Positions 24,901 to 36,927 of a DNA stretch of 64,000 nucleotides are shown one piece after another. Positions within the stretch are counted from its first letter, which is position 1. The number at the start of each line of letters is the position of its first letter. The position numbers and the translations under genes are program-made. The notes under the pieces were generated by a model. It was not told the DNA's origin, made no database searches, and saw only the letters and a list, made by a program, of their open reading frames with translations. The stretch is from Ephydatia muelleri (taxonomy: Eukaryota > Porifera > Demospongiae > Spongillida > Spongillidae), in the NCBI GenBank assembly GCA_013339895.1, contig JABACO010000004.1, positions 12,200,813-12,264,812 on the forward strand, written 5' to 3'.

Positions 24901-25124
24901 CCAATCTATTAATTTTGCCTATATTTAGAGGAAGTGGGCCCACACCTCCTCCTGGAAAAAACCCTTTATAAAAGGGAAAACCGAGTTCAGAGCTGCTCAA
25001 TAATTCATTTATAAATATGCCTTCTTCAGTTGCACACCGTCGTACACCTGATTTCTCATGGGGGAAAAAAGTGGGGTTAGCTCTGCCAGTGGCTGTGCAC
25101 AATACGCCTAGAGTGATTCTAACA

Positions 25125-25681
25125 TAGTTGGGAGTAGCCCGACCTTCGCGTATTGCCGGGTATCAAGCCTATACCTGGATTTGTACCCATCTGATAGTGC
25201 TGTGGGCTATTAACACCTGATTAGTCTGACCGTTGATTGAGTGTTAATTACGCGTTGGTCGCGTGGCATGCTAATGAATCTGTTTTTTTTTAAATGATTT
25301 GTGAGACTACGTCCTGCTGGATCTCTTAGACTATTATCTGTCGGTAAACATTCGTCCCATGAGAATGACTACACCTGAAGTAGCGGTATGCGACTAGTAT
25401 AGTGCGTAGTAAAAGAAAGTTATGGTTGTCATTATAGATCCGAGTTGGTTACAAACGAAAAGCCAAAACCTATGTATTAAGCGCATAGGTGCTCGAAAAA
25501 ACAAAAAAACGCACTCTTTAACCCTCTCCATAGTCCAAGCATATCGCATGCACGCGTAATTGTCACTCAATCAACGGTCAGGTGTTAATAGCCCACAGCA
25601 CTATCAGATGGGTACAAATCCAGGTATAGGCTTGATACCCGACCTTCCGCCAATACGCGAAGGTCGGGCTACGCCCAACTA
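25125..25681. mobile_element. 557 bp Mutator-like MITE with 9 bp target duplication
   Basis: Long inverted ends of about 130 bases begin TAGTTGGGAGTAGCCCGACC and close with GGTCGGGCTACGCCCAACTA. The element is flanked on both sides by ATTCTAACA (25,116-25,124 and 25,682-25,690), a perfect 9 bp direct repeat. Long terminal inverted repeats plus a 9 bp duplication are the mark of Mutator-like (MULE) elements. The interior is non-coding, so it would need a transposase from elsewhere. A second, shorter member with the same ends lies at 40,361-40,541. Confidence 0.85.
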
Positions 25682-25690
25682 ATTCTAACA

Positions 25691-26525
25691 CGCATTCCTC
25701 AACCTTATATCCAAGCAGATGCGCACGCACACCAGCTGAAGACTCATTGCACAGAACATGTACTCCCCATCACCTGATATCTACAGCTGCACATTCACAT
25801 ACACCCTTACCATCTTTATCGATCTACATGCTTACATGTACGCTGCGTGCACAACACATGCATGTAGGCTACGCCTCCATATTCTGCTGGGAGCATATTT
25901 TCTGTCTAATTCGTTCCTCAAACGACAGAAAATGTATTTCTCTCATCTAGCAAGTGCTCGTCTGACCTGTAAAAAAGCCTTTTCGGAGTACAGTATAATG
26001 AATATCGTTACTAGCTTGCAATCGATATGTCTGTGTAAACTTACCTGACCTACCACGATCTGCAACGATAAGGGAGGTACAATAATTTCATCGCAGGTCT
26101 CACAGGCCTACTGTTTCCATCAGCACAATGTTGTGTGTCCCGTGTCGTACTAATTGAATGCAGCGAATTAAACGAGTGTACATGAACTCAGATTGCTGTT
26201 CCTCACCATAAGTACAAAGTATGTAGTGCCTTGCTATAACCTTCTACGAGTAGTCATTTAATTTACTGCATACAAATTAGTACAGTGCGACACGCAACAC
26301 TGTGCTGCCTCTTCTAGTTGAAGAAGGATGTAACACGCAGGTAAGTTTTTTTTTTTTTTGGAAGGGCGATGGTTCTGCCTGGCGATGAATTACCCTATCA
26401 TTGCTGATTGAGGTAGGTCAGGGCCCGTGGTAAGTTTACACAGACACAATGGATAGCAATATTAATCATTCCACAAGCACTCAAGATAAACAGAAGCCTC
26501 TTGAGCTTGTTTGCTAACCATGGCA
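25691..26525. other. Non-coding, nothing recognised
   Basis: AT-rich sequence with an 11-base T run at about 26,348. No coding or RNA feature can be supported. Confidence 0.45.
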
Positions 26526-26811
26526 TATCCTTATGACTTGTCCCTTGTGTCAGGGGACAGTCCTATAAGGACACAATGTATGCATAAAGGACCAGTCCTA
26601 TGACACTACAGTGTACACGTTGCTACATGTACCTGCATGTGTAGACATGTCTCATGGTCTCATGAGCTGTTCAATGGATAGATCAAAAATGCATGTGCAG
26701 AGCAGGCATTCAGTGAGAGAAAATGTGTGTACCATCATTATCAGAGAGCACTACTGTTTTTTTCCACATGAACAACAGTGTGTGCTTTGTGTAACACATG
26801 TCTGTGCACAT

Positions 26812-28735
26812 GTGCGAGTCTGTGTGTGCGTCTGTATATCTGTGTGTGTGTATCTGTATGTGTGTCTGTGTGTATTGTGTGTGTATCTGTGAGTGTGTGT
26901 CTGTTGTGTCTGTGCATGTTTGTCTATATGTATTTTGTGTGTGCGAGTCTGTGTGCAAGTCTGCGTGTCTGTGTGTGTCTGTGTGTGTCTGTGTGTGTGT
27001 GTATTTCGTGAGTGTCTATACATTTCGTGTGTCTGTGTGTGCTTGTGTGTCCGTGTGCGTGTGTGTGTGTCTGTCGTGTGTGTATGTTTCTGTGTGTCTG
27101 TGCATGTGTGTGTCTGAGTGTTTTGTGTGACTGTCTCGTGTGTGTGTGTCTGTGTATTTCGTGTGTGCATGTGTATGCATGTGTGTCTGTGTGTGCTAGT
27201 GTGTATTTCCATGTGTGTGTGTGCATGTGTGTGTGTGTGTTTGTCATATGTGTGTGTCGTGTGTTTTGTGTGTCCATGTGTGTGTCTGTGTATCTGTGTG
27301 TGTGTTTGTATGCGTCTGTGTGTATGTCATGTGTGTGCGTTTGTGTGTGTGTGTGTTTTTGTATGCGTCTGTGTGTATGCCATGTGTGTGCTAGTGTGTA
27401 TTTCTTGCATGTGTGTCTGCATGTGTGTCTGTGTGTGCTAGTGTGTATTTCCATGTGTGTGTGTTTGTCATATGTGTGTCGTGTGTTTTGTGTGTCCATG
27501 TGTGTGTCTGTGTATCTGTGTGTGTTTTGTATGTGTTTGTGTGTATGTCATGTGTGTCTGTGTGTGCGTTTGTGTGTCTGTGTGTATGTCATGTGTGTCT
27601 GTGTGTGCGTTTGTGTGTGTGTGTGCGTTTGTGTGTGTGTGTGTGCGTTAGTGTGTCTGTGTGTGCGTTTGTGTGTTTGTATGCGTCTGTGTGTATGCAT
27701 GTGTGTGCTAGTGTGTATTTCATGCATGTGTGTGTTTTGTGTGTCTGTGTGTGCTAGTGTGTATTTCCATGTGTGTGTACGTGTGTGTGTGCGTGTATGT
27801 GTTTGTCATATGCGTGTCGTGTGTTTTGTGTGTCCATGTGTGTATCTGTGTCTGTGTGTGTGTGTTTGTATGCATCTGTGTGTATGCCATGTGTGTGTCT
27901 GTGTGCGTTAATGTGTGTGTGTGTGCGTTAGTGTGTCTCTGTGTGTGTGTTTGTATGCGTCAGTGTGTATGTCATGTGTGTGTCTGTGTGCGTTTGTGTG
28001 TGTGTGCGCGTTAGTATTTCTGTGTGTATGTCATGTGTCTGTGTGTGTCTGTGTGAGTGTGTCTGTGTGTGTGTGTTTGTATGCGTCTGTGTGTATGCCA
28101 TGTGTGTGTCTGTGTGCGTTAATGTGTGTGTGTGTGCGTTAGTGTGTCTCTGTGTGTGTGTTTGTATGCGTCAGTGTGTATGTCATGTGTGTGTCTGTGT
28201 GCGTTTGTGTGTGTGTGCGTTAGTTTGTGTGTGTATGTCATGTGTCTGTGTGTGTCTGTGTGGGTGTGTGCGCGTTAGTATTTCTGTGTGTATGTCATGT
28301 GTCTGTGTGTGTCTGTGTGAGTGTGTCTGTGTGTGTGTGTTTGTATGCGTCTGTGTGTATGTCATGTGTGTGTGTTAGTGTGTCTGTGTGTGCATTTGTG
28401 TGTCTGTGTATGTCATGTGTCTGTGTGTGCCTGTGTGTGTGCGTTAGTGTGTCTGTGTGTGCATTTGTGTGTCTGTGTGTGTGTGCGTTAGTGTGTCTGT
28501 GTGCACATTTGTGTGTCTGTGTGTGTATGTCATGTGTGTGTGTGCCTGTGCATGTGCATGTGTGTGTTATGCAAGCTTGGTACACAAATTGAAATGCAGT
28601 CTGTGTGCGTTAGTGTGTCTGTGTGTGCATTTGTGTGTCTGTGTGTGTGTGCGTTAGTGTGTCTGTGTGCACATTTGTGTGTCTGTGTTTGTATGTCATG
28701 TGTGTGTGTGCCTGTGCACGTGCATCTGTGTGTTA
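26812..28735. repeat. About 1.9 kb imperfect (GT)n array
   Basis: GT-rich sequence with interspersed TCTGTGTG, GCGTTAGTGTGTCTG and TATGTCATGTGTG steps. Higher-order blocks of about 200 bases repeat (for example the block around 27,895-28,060 and again 28,110-28,270), showing amplification above the dinucleotide level. Confidence 0.95.
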
Positions 28736-28877
28736 TGCAAGCTTGGTACGAAATGCAATCAGCTGAATTGAATAGAATACATGTGCATATGACAATAATG
28801 TGAGTGAGAGTGTTTGTACCATCATCAGACAGGTGTATTGTTTGCCACATGTATAACTGGTGTGTGCAAGTACGCTG

Positions 28878-28881
<4 letters not shown>

Positions 28882-28944
<63 letters not shown>

Positions 28945-28975
28945 CTGTGTGTGTGTGTGCGTGTGTGTGTGGTCG
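28882..28975. repeat. (GT)n microsatellite
   Basis: About 60 bases of pure GT followed by an interrupted tail, separated from the large array by unique repeat sequence. Confidence 0.95.
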
Positions 28976-30013
28976 TGTATAAGAAAATATGCCATACGAT
29001 AGTGTACAGGGCCATGTACGCAACAATGCAAGTGTGTGCACAAGTGGGAGCCAGCATGAGTTCATGTACTATGTGTGAGCTAAAAGTTGTGTGAGACCGA
29101 AATCATTGCAATCGTAGCCGAGTGGGCGTGGCAGATATAAGACGATGATTTTAGCAAGATGATGGCAAATAGGAAAGCTTTATTACACGACTAGAGGATG
29201 ATGTGAGTGCGTAGCAAATAGCCTTACGCGTGCCGTTTTGAATACTGCCGGCGACGTGGGAGGCGCAAGGTTATACTGCAACCATTCACTTGGGTCCGTT
29301 AATTTGGTACTACGATCGTCTGGAACTGAGCAGCGTACTTCTTCCTTTAACTTTCCCGCATAAACTCACTGCCTGAGTGAGACAAAAACAGTTGGGAACG
29401 GCTAGCTTAGTTAAAGGGAGAAATGGGCGGAACAAAGAAGTTATCAAAATTTATTGTGGATTGGGAGAATGGAACACGGGTTGCATGCAAAAATGGTGCA
29501 ATCGAGCGGGAAATGTGCATTAACTTTGCACAGCTGTATCTCCGTGACGGATAAAGTAAAAATTAACGAACTGAACACATCAATAGCAACAGGACCCCTG
29601 TACGTACATACTGAATTTTAAGCGATTTAAACTTTCCTAGCTGAAGATGTGGCGGTTTTGAACCCCATGGGGTATCGGACTTCGTAGCATCAGCAAGGAA
29701 CTAGTGCAAGGCCCCAAAATAAGTTTTCCCGTAGTGAAATGGTGTAGTATAAAGTGTTGAAAATAGGAAGTCGATAGCGTTAACCGTTGGGAAGTTATAG
29801 CGATTCACCCGCGATGCATTTTTATAACATTATATAATACATCCGTGGGGCAATTTTCGCGGAAACTGTCCCATTTATTCATAAACGAATACATTATACA
29901 GTCGGGACTCGAAGATACGGAAAAAACGCACCTCAAAGATACGGAAAATAAGGCACATTCATTGCTCTTTAAATAAACTGTCCGTGGTCGTAAGAAGCCA
30001 ACCGCGTTGCCCT

Positions 30014-30310
30014 CTAATGCGATTCACTGTTGAAGGCGCCCTCACCTGTAATGTAATTCATTTGAGCGCGCCGCTTCCCTGTGCCTGGCAAAGTAAACAA
30101 TTTGTTGTCGACTCTTACCATGCCCATGCCAACTAGCTTCGCGCGTTTACAGACCTTACGCAATCTCTCTAGCACATATATACAATATGACACAGCCTGC
30201 CCTGCGCAATGCCCACTGCGTGCATGCATGCATATGGATGTAATATGCATCACGAGTTCTCCTTTCACACTCACCAATTCAAGTGCTGTTGATAAGACAA
30301 TATTAGTCAA
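30014..30310 (-). other. 98-codon open frame in left palindrome arm (mirrored at 34,777-35,073)
   Basis: The same 98-residue frame is present in both arms, pointing outward (starts ALELVSVKGE downstream of the first Met, ends GEGAFNSESH). It contains a basic central part (LERLRKVCKRAKLVG). I recognise no family. Identity between arms keeps it open in both copies, so openness is not independent evidence of coding. Confidence 0.2.
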
Positions 30311-32253
30311 AGAACTTCAAACAGGGGCCTACCTGTGACATTATTCAAGCAGACTTGCTCGTGTCCATGTATGTGTAATGATGTCAATGCTCACAGTTTA
30401 TTAAACACTAAACAAAAATTGGCTAACCTGCATTTTGTACAGTACAATCCCAGCTCCTAATTCTTTTCATGAGTGCCGATACAATTTTACGTAATGCAAA
30501 ATCTGATGCCTATGCATGCATGAGTGACTGCATCAAAGAACATTTGTAAACTTTCAATTGCATGCACTTCAAGATTATAATTTTTGTTTCATGCAAGTGT
30601 ATCACATACCATTATCATGGGTGTCCCCCCCCCCCCTCCCCCTTGTAATAAAAGTTAACATACATGCGCACCCCCCCATAGGTTGAATCGGCCGAAAGCG
30701 GACAGCCCCCCCCCTCCCCCTCGCCCCCACCCCCCCCTCTCTCCCCCTAGAAAAGCTGGGGGCGCCCTTGATTATTAATGCTTAACTTATTAACTTATGA
30801 CAACCTAGCCGCATGTCACACAGAACAATCACAGATCAATTGCTTTCTGGTCCCTGGCACCATGAGGTGAGATGGACATTGCAGACAAATGTCTGTGACA
30901 TATGTATGATCAGGTTTGGCCAGTTGACACCTTTACAGTATTTAGGAGTTTACCAGTACCCCCAGCTACACTGTACAGATATATTGTTCATACATACTTG
31001 TGCATAGCTTAGTGCATGTACATGCATTTAACACACCATTTTCTGCCGTGCAAGGATGAAAAGCACGACACAAGAAAAAAGGTACAGTGTGTGGAGTGAT
31101 GGTCTTCTTTATGCTCACACCATCATGCATTTGCAACATGTCGATAGATATAGTGATTTGGTATGACAAATGTGTACGGTACCATACAAATCATAGCAGC
31201 AGCATTACATGTCAAAAATGGGATATCAGAAACTGCTTTATATTTAGGACAGTTTTGCCAACCACGTCTCTGGCTCATTGAGGCAGATGGATGTTGCGGA
31301 CTAAAGCCTATGGAGTACGATCAGGTTAGGCTGGCTGCCATGGGGATTTAAGCTACACGTAATGCTGCTTCTTTGCATGTGTAGGAACCATACACACTTG
31401 TGCATAGCTCTACATGTACATCAACTAATCTAAAACAGTAACTGACAAGTACATACATTTAGCCATGTGCAGAAGAGCATATTGTCCGCACGATTGCTTG
31501 ATGGTGCGGAGAACCCCGCCAGTTTAGCTTCGGGCGTTGGTTATAACCATGCATGTGCCACTCTGTACTACATGGTTACCTCTTCACTTAAATGTGTATT
31601 ACTTGAGCCAGTTAGTTTAGTTCAGCCACTGCGCCGCACTGTATACCTGCAATACAATCAGTTCAATATTAGCATTTCACTATTGGCTTTGAAAAATCAC
31701 CATACCAACACTCAGCGAATGCAGAAAACCGCCATCTCCACTAACTTGCTCAGGTACTGTCTGTCAGGCTGTGTGACTATATACTGTGGTAAATGAGCAA
31801 ACTGCAAAGCACACACACCTACATGTTGGAGGATGCTTTGCAGCACCATGTGACAAGGTATTCAGAGCAAGTAGGTGTGGATAGCACCATTCTGACAGCT
31901 TCGGTTCAGCACACTTAAATGTACTAAGGCAATCACTGAGAGAGTGGTCTTTTGCCCATGATTGCACCAGCAGTTTGTGGGCCAGCATTTGCACTGGCTA
32001 ATGCACGGAGGATTGATTTCAAATGCTCATCTTTGAAGTGTAGGATGGTACCAACCTAGGTAAGAAAACCAGCTTCTCCATGCAGTGCAACATATCTACT
32101 TTCATTTAACCTCCACCTCCCATTTGAAAACCAGCCGTTTGAAGCTCTTAAATCCAAGCCTCTCACATGCGCTTCATGCAGTGCCCTAGCTTTAGGGATT
32201 TACCAGCACCTCTACATTATAGCACAGAGTAAAATCAGTCAATAACAGCGCGA

Positions 32254-32836
32254 TCAATTTCTGGTTTTCCGGCTTTGTTCTTTGAGTGGATAGGCACACC
32301 GCCACTTAGTGCTTATCTTTACAGAGCTGGTATGCTTATGACTCTTGCTTATTCCAAACTGCACACAACCGTCATCTATCGGTTTACCTGCCTTCGCTTC
32401 CTCAATAGCTTCTAGCTTCGTTCTAAACTCTTTCTGGGTTTCCGCCTCGCTATCCGTGCTTCTACTAGTATACCACAGGCCTATAAATATACGGCTGAAC
32501 GACCTACAATGGAGCACAAAACTCGAATTAAAGCGCATACACATGTTTTGTTGTATGCGCTTTAATTGGAGTTTTGTGCTCAGTTGTAGGTCGTTCAACC
32601 GTATATTTATAGGCCTGTATACTAGTAGAAGCACGGATAGCGAGGCGGAAACCCAGAAAGAGTTTAGAACGAAGCTAAAAGCTATTGAGGAAGCGAAGGC
32701 AGGTAAACCGATAGATGACGGTTGTGTGCAGTTTGGAATAAGCAAGAGTCATAAGCATACCAGCTCTGTAAAGATAAGCACTAAGTGGCGGTGTGCCTAT
32801 CCACTCAAAGAACAAAGCCGGAAAACCAGAAATTGA
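32254..32836. other. Two overlapping 163-codon frames across the palindrome centre
   Basis: One frame runs 32,745 to 32,254 on the minus strand and its twin 32,345 to 32,836 on the plus strand; each crosses the centre and uses both arms. The first half of each is the reverse-frame shadow of the palindrome; the second half, with TDSEAETQKEFRTKL and VQFGISKSHKHTSS, is hydrophilic and could be a real short coding region. The two differ at about 15 residues, mostly within 100 bases of the centre. No family is recognised. Confidence 0.25.
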
Positions 32837-35190
32837 TCGCGCTGTTATTGACTGATTTTACTCTGTGCTATAATGTAGAGGTGCTGGTAAATCCCTAAAG
32901 CTAGGGCACTGCATGAAGCGCATGTGAGAGGCTTGGATTTAAGAGCTTCAAACGGCTGGTTTTCAAATGGGAGGTGGAGGTTAAATGAAAGTAGATATGT
33001 TGCACTGCATGGAGAAGCTGGTTTTCTTACCTAGGTTGGTACCATCCTACACTTCAAAGATGAGCATTTGAAATCAATCCTCCGTGCATTAGCCAGTGCA
33101 AATGCTGGCCCACAAACTGCTGGTGCAATCATGGGCAAAAGACCACTCTCTCAGTGATTGCCTTAGTACATTTAAGTGTGCTGAACCGAAGCTGTCAGAA
33201 TGGTGCTATCCACACCTACTTGCTCTGAATACCTTGTCACATGGTGCTGCAAAGCATCCTCCAACATGTAGGTGTGTGTGCTTTGCAGTTTGCTCATTTA
33301 CCACAGTATATAGTCACACAGCCTGACAGACAGTACCTGAGCAAGTTAGTGGAGATGGCGGTTTTCTGCATTCGCTGAGTGTTGGTATGGTGATTTTTCA
33401 AAGCCAATAGTGAAATGCTAATATTGAACTGATTGTATTGCAGGTATACAGTGCGGCGCAGTGGCTGAACTAAACTAACTGGCTCAAGTAATACACATTT
33501 AAGTGAAGAGGTAACCATGTAGTACAGAGTGGCACATGCATGGTTATAACCAACGCCCGAAGCTAAACTGGCGGGGTTCTCCGCACCATCAAGCAATCGT
33601 GCGGACAATATGCTCTTCTGCACATGGCTAAATGTATGTACTTGTCAGTTACTGTTTTAGATTAGTTGATGTACATGTAGAGCTATGCACAAGTGTGTAT
33701 GGTTCCTACACATGCAAAGAAGCAGCATTACGTGTAGCTTAAATCCCCATGGCAGCCAGCCTAACCTGATCGTACTCCATAGGCTTTAGTCCGCAACATC
33801 CATCTGCCTCAATGAGCCAGAGACGTGGTTGGCAAAACTGTCCTAAATATAAAGCAGTTTCTGATATCCCATTTTTGACATGTAATGCTGCTGCTATGAT
33901 TTGTATGGTACCGTACACATTTGTCATACCAAATCACTATATCTATCGACATGTTGCAAATGCATGATGGTGTGAGCATAAAGAAGACCATCACTCCACA
34001 CACTGTACCTTTTTTCTTGTGTCGTGCTTTTCATCCTTGCACGGCAGAAAATGGTGTGTTAAATGCATGTACATGCACTAAGCTATGCACAAGTATGTAT
34101 GAACAATATATCTGTACAGTGTAGCTGGGGTACTGGTAAACTCCTAAATACTGTAAAGGTGTCAACTGGCCAAACCTGATCATACATATGTCACAGACAT
34201 TTGTCTGCAATGTCCATCTCACCTCATGGTGCCAGGGACCAGAAAGCAATTGATCTGTGATTGTTCTGTGTGACATGCGGCTAGGTTGTCATAAGTTAAT
34301 AAGTTAAGCATTAATAATCAAGGGCGCCCCCAGCTTTTCTAGGGGGAGAGAGGGGGGGTGGGGGCGAGGGGGAGGGGGGGGGCTGTCCGCTTTCGGCCGA
34401 TTCAACCTATGGGGGGTGCGCATGTATGTTAACTTTTATTACAAGGGGGAGGGGGGGGGGGGACACCCATGATAATGGTATGTGATACACTTGCATGAAA
34501 CAAAAATTATAATCTTGAAGTGCATGCAATTGAAAGTTTACAAATGTTCTTTGATGCAGTCACTCATGCATGCATAGGCATCAGATTTTGCATTACGTAA
34601 AATTGTATCGGCACTCATGAAAAGAATTAGGAGCTGGGATTGTACTGTACAAAATGCAGGTTAGCCAATTTTTGTTTAGTGTTTAATAAACTGTGAGCAT
34701 TGACATCATTACACATACATGGACACGAGCAAGTCTGCTTGAATAATGTCACAGGTAGGCCCCTGTTTGAAGTTCTTTGACTAATATTGTCTTATCAACA
34801 GCACTTGAATTGGTGAGTGTGAAAGGAGAACTCGTGATGCATATTACATCCATATGCATGCATGCACGCAGTGGGCATTGCGCAGGGCAGGCTGTGTCAT
34901 ATTGTATATATGTGCTAGAGAGATTGCGTAAGGTCTGTAAACGCGCGAAGCTAGTTGGCATGGGCATGGTAAGAGTCGACAACAAATTGTTTACTTTGCC
35001 AGGCACAGGGAAGCGGCGCGCTCAAATGAATTACATTACAGGTGAGGGCGCCTTCAACAGTGAATCGCATTAGAGGGCAACGCGGTTGGCTTCTTACGAC
35101 CACGGACAGTTTATTTAAAGAGCAATGAATGTGCCTTATTTTCCGTATCTTTGAGGTGCGTTTTTTCCGTATCTTCGAGTCCCGACTGTA

Positions 35191-35863
35191 ATGCCATACA
35201 TTGCGTCATCATGGATGCAGTTACAATTATTCTTAATTCAACTTTTAATGGATATGAAGTTTAGCGCGCAAGCTATAAACGCAGTTAATTAAAAGATTAG
35301 TGTCCACGTTACGTTATTGAATACGTTATGGCCGTGATTAATTTTTAAATAGTTTTAATGGTGTACACCGATATCACGGTTGTATGCGGCTGGAAACTAG
35401 GTTTATAATTAGAATATTACGGTACCTGTCCAATAGATAGCTGAATAACTCCTCATTAAAAATGTCTATCTTTCAAAGCTCACAACACTTCAGTACAGCT
35501 GTAAAAATATACATCCTTATAAGATGAATACTACACAACGCTTCAGCCTCTTATTATAATGAACACGCATTCTATAAATTGCGCAGCAACTTAATGCGCA
35601 AGCAGTGTTTATATAGCCACGCGGCACTTTATTTGGAAGGGCGGGTACAAGATCCGATATTGCGCCCCTCCTGCACAAGGGTTGGAGGTAAGACTAGTCT
35701 TTTCGTAAGGCAAAGGCATGCCAAAAATAGAGTAGATGAACCGCTTCCGTCGACGAATTTTCTGTCTTCACTAAACACGCGAGTGTATCTTATGAATAAT
35801 CGATGCGTGTTGTGGTCATTGTGTGAACACATGCACATAGGTTACAAGTACATGTACATCAGA
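35191..35863. other. AT-rich spacer between the palindrome and the RAG1-like fragment
   Basis: No terminal repeat or gene is recognised here. An open frame enters the RAG1-like exon from 35,579, but its first 95 codons lack homology that I can see. Confidence 0.4.
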
Positions 35864-36927
35864 ATGGACTACCACATCAAGCAACTGCCGCTGCATTGCA
35901 GAGTATGTGGACACAGGGTGATAAAGAGGAAAAGCAAAAAGGAGATCTATGAATGCAAAGCATTTGCAGCTGATCTGCAGCTTGCTTTTTCTATCAATAC
36001 CCTTACTGATAACCCTCAAGTGCACCCTGAACACTTCTGCAAAAGCTGTCATCTTTCAATGACGAGAGGTATCAGTGCCAGGGCAGAAGGAGTGCACCAT
36101 AGATGTGCACTCACACCATTTGTATGGGAAGTGCATGCAAATGAAGGGTGTAAGGTACATGTATATGCTTTTATGCAACATAATCAGTATACAGAATCAT
36201 ATCACAGGTGTGTGAGCATTTCAAAGTCAGTGCAAGAGGCCATGTCAGGAAGCATACAGTTGGCAGAGTTCGTCAATCAGGACTCACACCTAATATGTTC
36301 ATTGCACATCTTTTGAAGATTGCCCCTCCTCCGATCTTCTCACATGAGCCCTACCTACCATTGGCAAGCCAAAACAGTTCCACTGTCCTGCCTACAGGAG
36401 GAACAGTTAAGTGTATTCAGTCTCACTTATGTTGTTATTTCATACTAAACCATACCTCTACATGTACCTTATAGCCAATGACATTCATGCATGTAACCAA
36501 AGCCCGACATCCGACCTCAGCTGCTTGTTCTAGAACAGTCAAAACAAGGTGTTCAGAGATGCAAACAGCAAGAAGCATTGTCAGTGGAGGGGAACCATCT
36601 GACCTAATGGTGAAGGAGGTGCTCACTCTGAGTGATGAAGAGAGGAAGTCTCTTTTGCAGAAGGCAGGCATCACAAACGTTGCAATTGACTCGGCTCAAG
36701 TATTGGCTATAAAAGCTGGCCTGGCTATTCCCTGGAACAAAATGAGACTGCTTAGACGGTAAAACATTGCATAAAATTACCTTTCCTTGTCCAGGTGGCT
36801 CAAAACATCAGGAGTTTCTCTAGCTGGGAGGAGAGGATGCGCCACATCTGCAGACACATCATGGGTGACAACTTGAAAGGGGAAATGGCTTTGTTTTCAT
36901 TGCCTTCATGCGGAGAACAAGTGGAGT
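35864..36927 (+). pseudogene. RAG1 N-terminal-like zinc-binding protein fragment, four exons
   Basis: Exon 1 (35,864-36,154) has LHCRVCGHRV, then LAFSINTLTD, VHPEHFCKSC and FVWEVHANEGC. This follows the zinc-binding region of vertebrate RAG1 before its RING domain, where CRICG, FRIDV, IHPTEFCHNC and EWHPHTPSCDIC occur in the same order and spacing. Introns of 53, 69 and 36 bp (GT...AG) lead to exon 2 (36,208-36,405, opening VCEHF and completing a Cys pair), exon 3 (36,475-36,758, with LSDEERKSLLQKAGI and WNKMRLLRR) and exon 4 (from 36,795, WLKTSGVSL). A one-base shift near 36,827 is needed to go on to EERMRHICRHIMGDNLKGEM. I see no RAG1 catalytic core nearby. Invertebrate proteins and transposons carrying only this N-terminal region are known (N-RAG-TP in molluscs). 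Confidence 0.65.

Larger units (their letters stand above)
26530..29690 (-). repeat. CA/GT-rich dispersed repeat, microsatellite-expanded copy
   Basis: Read on the minus strand, this follows the element at 62,735-63,950 from end to end: TACCCCATGGGGTTCAAAAC (29,676 downward; compare 62,738), AAGCTTTCCTATTTGCCAT (29,170; compare 62,966), AGCTCACACATAGTACA (29,080; compare 63,077), the ACCAGTTATACATGTGGCA region (28,860; compare 63,220), and the CCTATAGGAC-type repeats at 26,560-26,610. The 63 kb copy has little CA, whereas this one has grown about 2 kb of GT/CA, which accounts for its greater length. No transposase is present; the many Cys/Val or Thr/His frames are repeat artefacts. Confidence 0.75.
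29899..35188. mobile_element. 5.29 kb palindromic transposon with pogo/Tc1-like ends
   Basis: The whole element is an inverted repeat: the left half (29,899 to about 32,543) and right half (to 35,188) are near-identical complements, differing by a few small indels (positions sum to 65,087 at the ends, 65,089-65,090 further in). It begins CAGTCGGGACTCGAAGATAC and ends in the complement, with TA on each side (29,897-29,898 and 35,189-35,190); beyond the TA the flanks no longer match. TA duplications and CAGT ends fit the Tc1/mariner/pogo group. Just inside each end, AGATACGGAAAA occurs twice about 30 bases apart, a plausible transposase-binding repeat. No transposase is recognised, so it is probably non-autonomous. 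The superfamily call is inference. Confidence 0.85.

Noticed and set aside
27012..27911. 299-codon Cys/Val-rich open frame and its Thr/His partners
   Set aside because: Translation of GT/CA repeats.
29897..35190. Assembly foldback artefact
   Set aside because: Symmetry ends exactly at TA|CAGT ends and not in the flanks, and the arms differ at the centre. Not fully excluded without reads.
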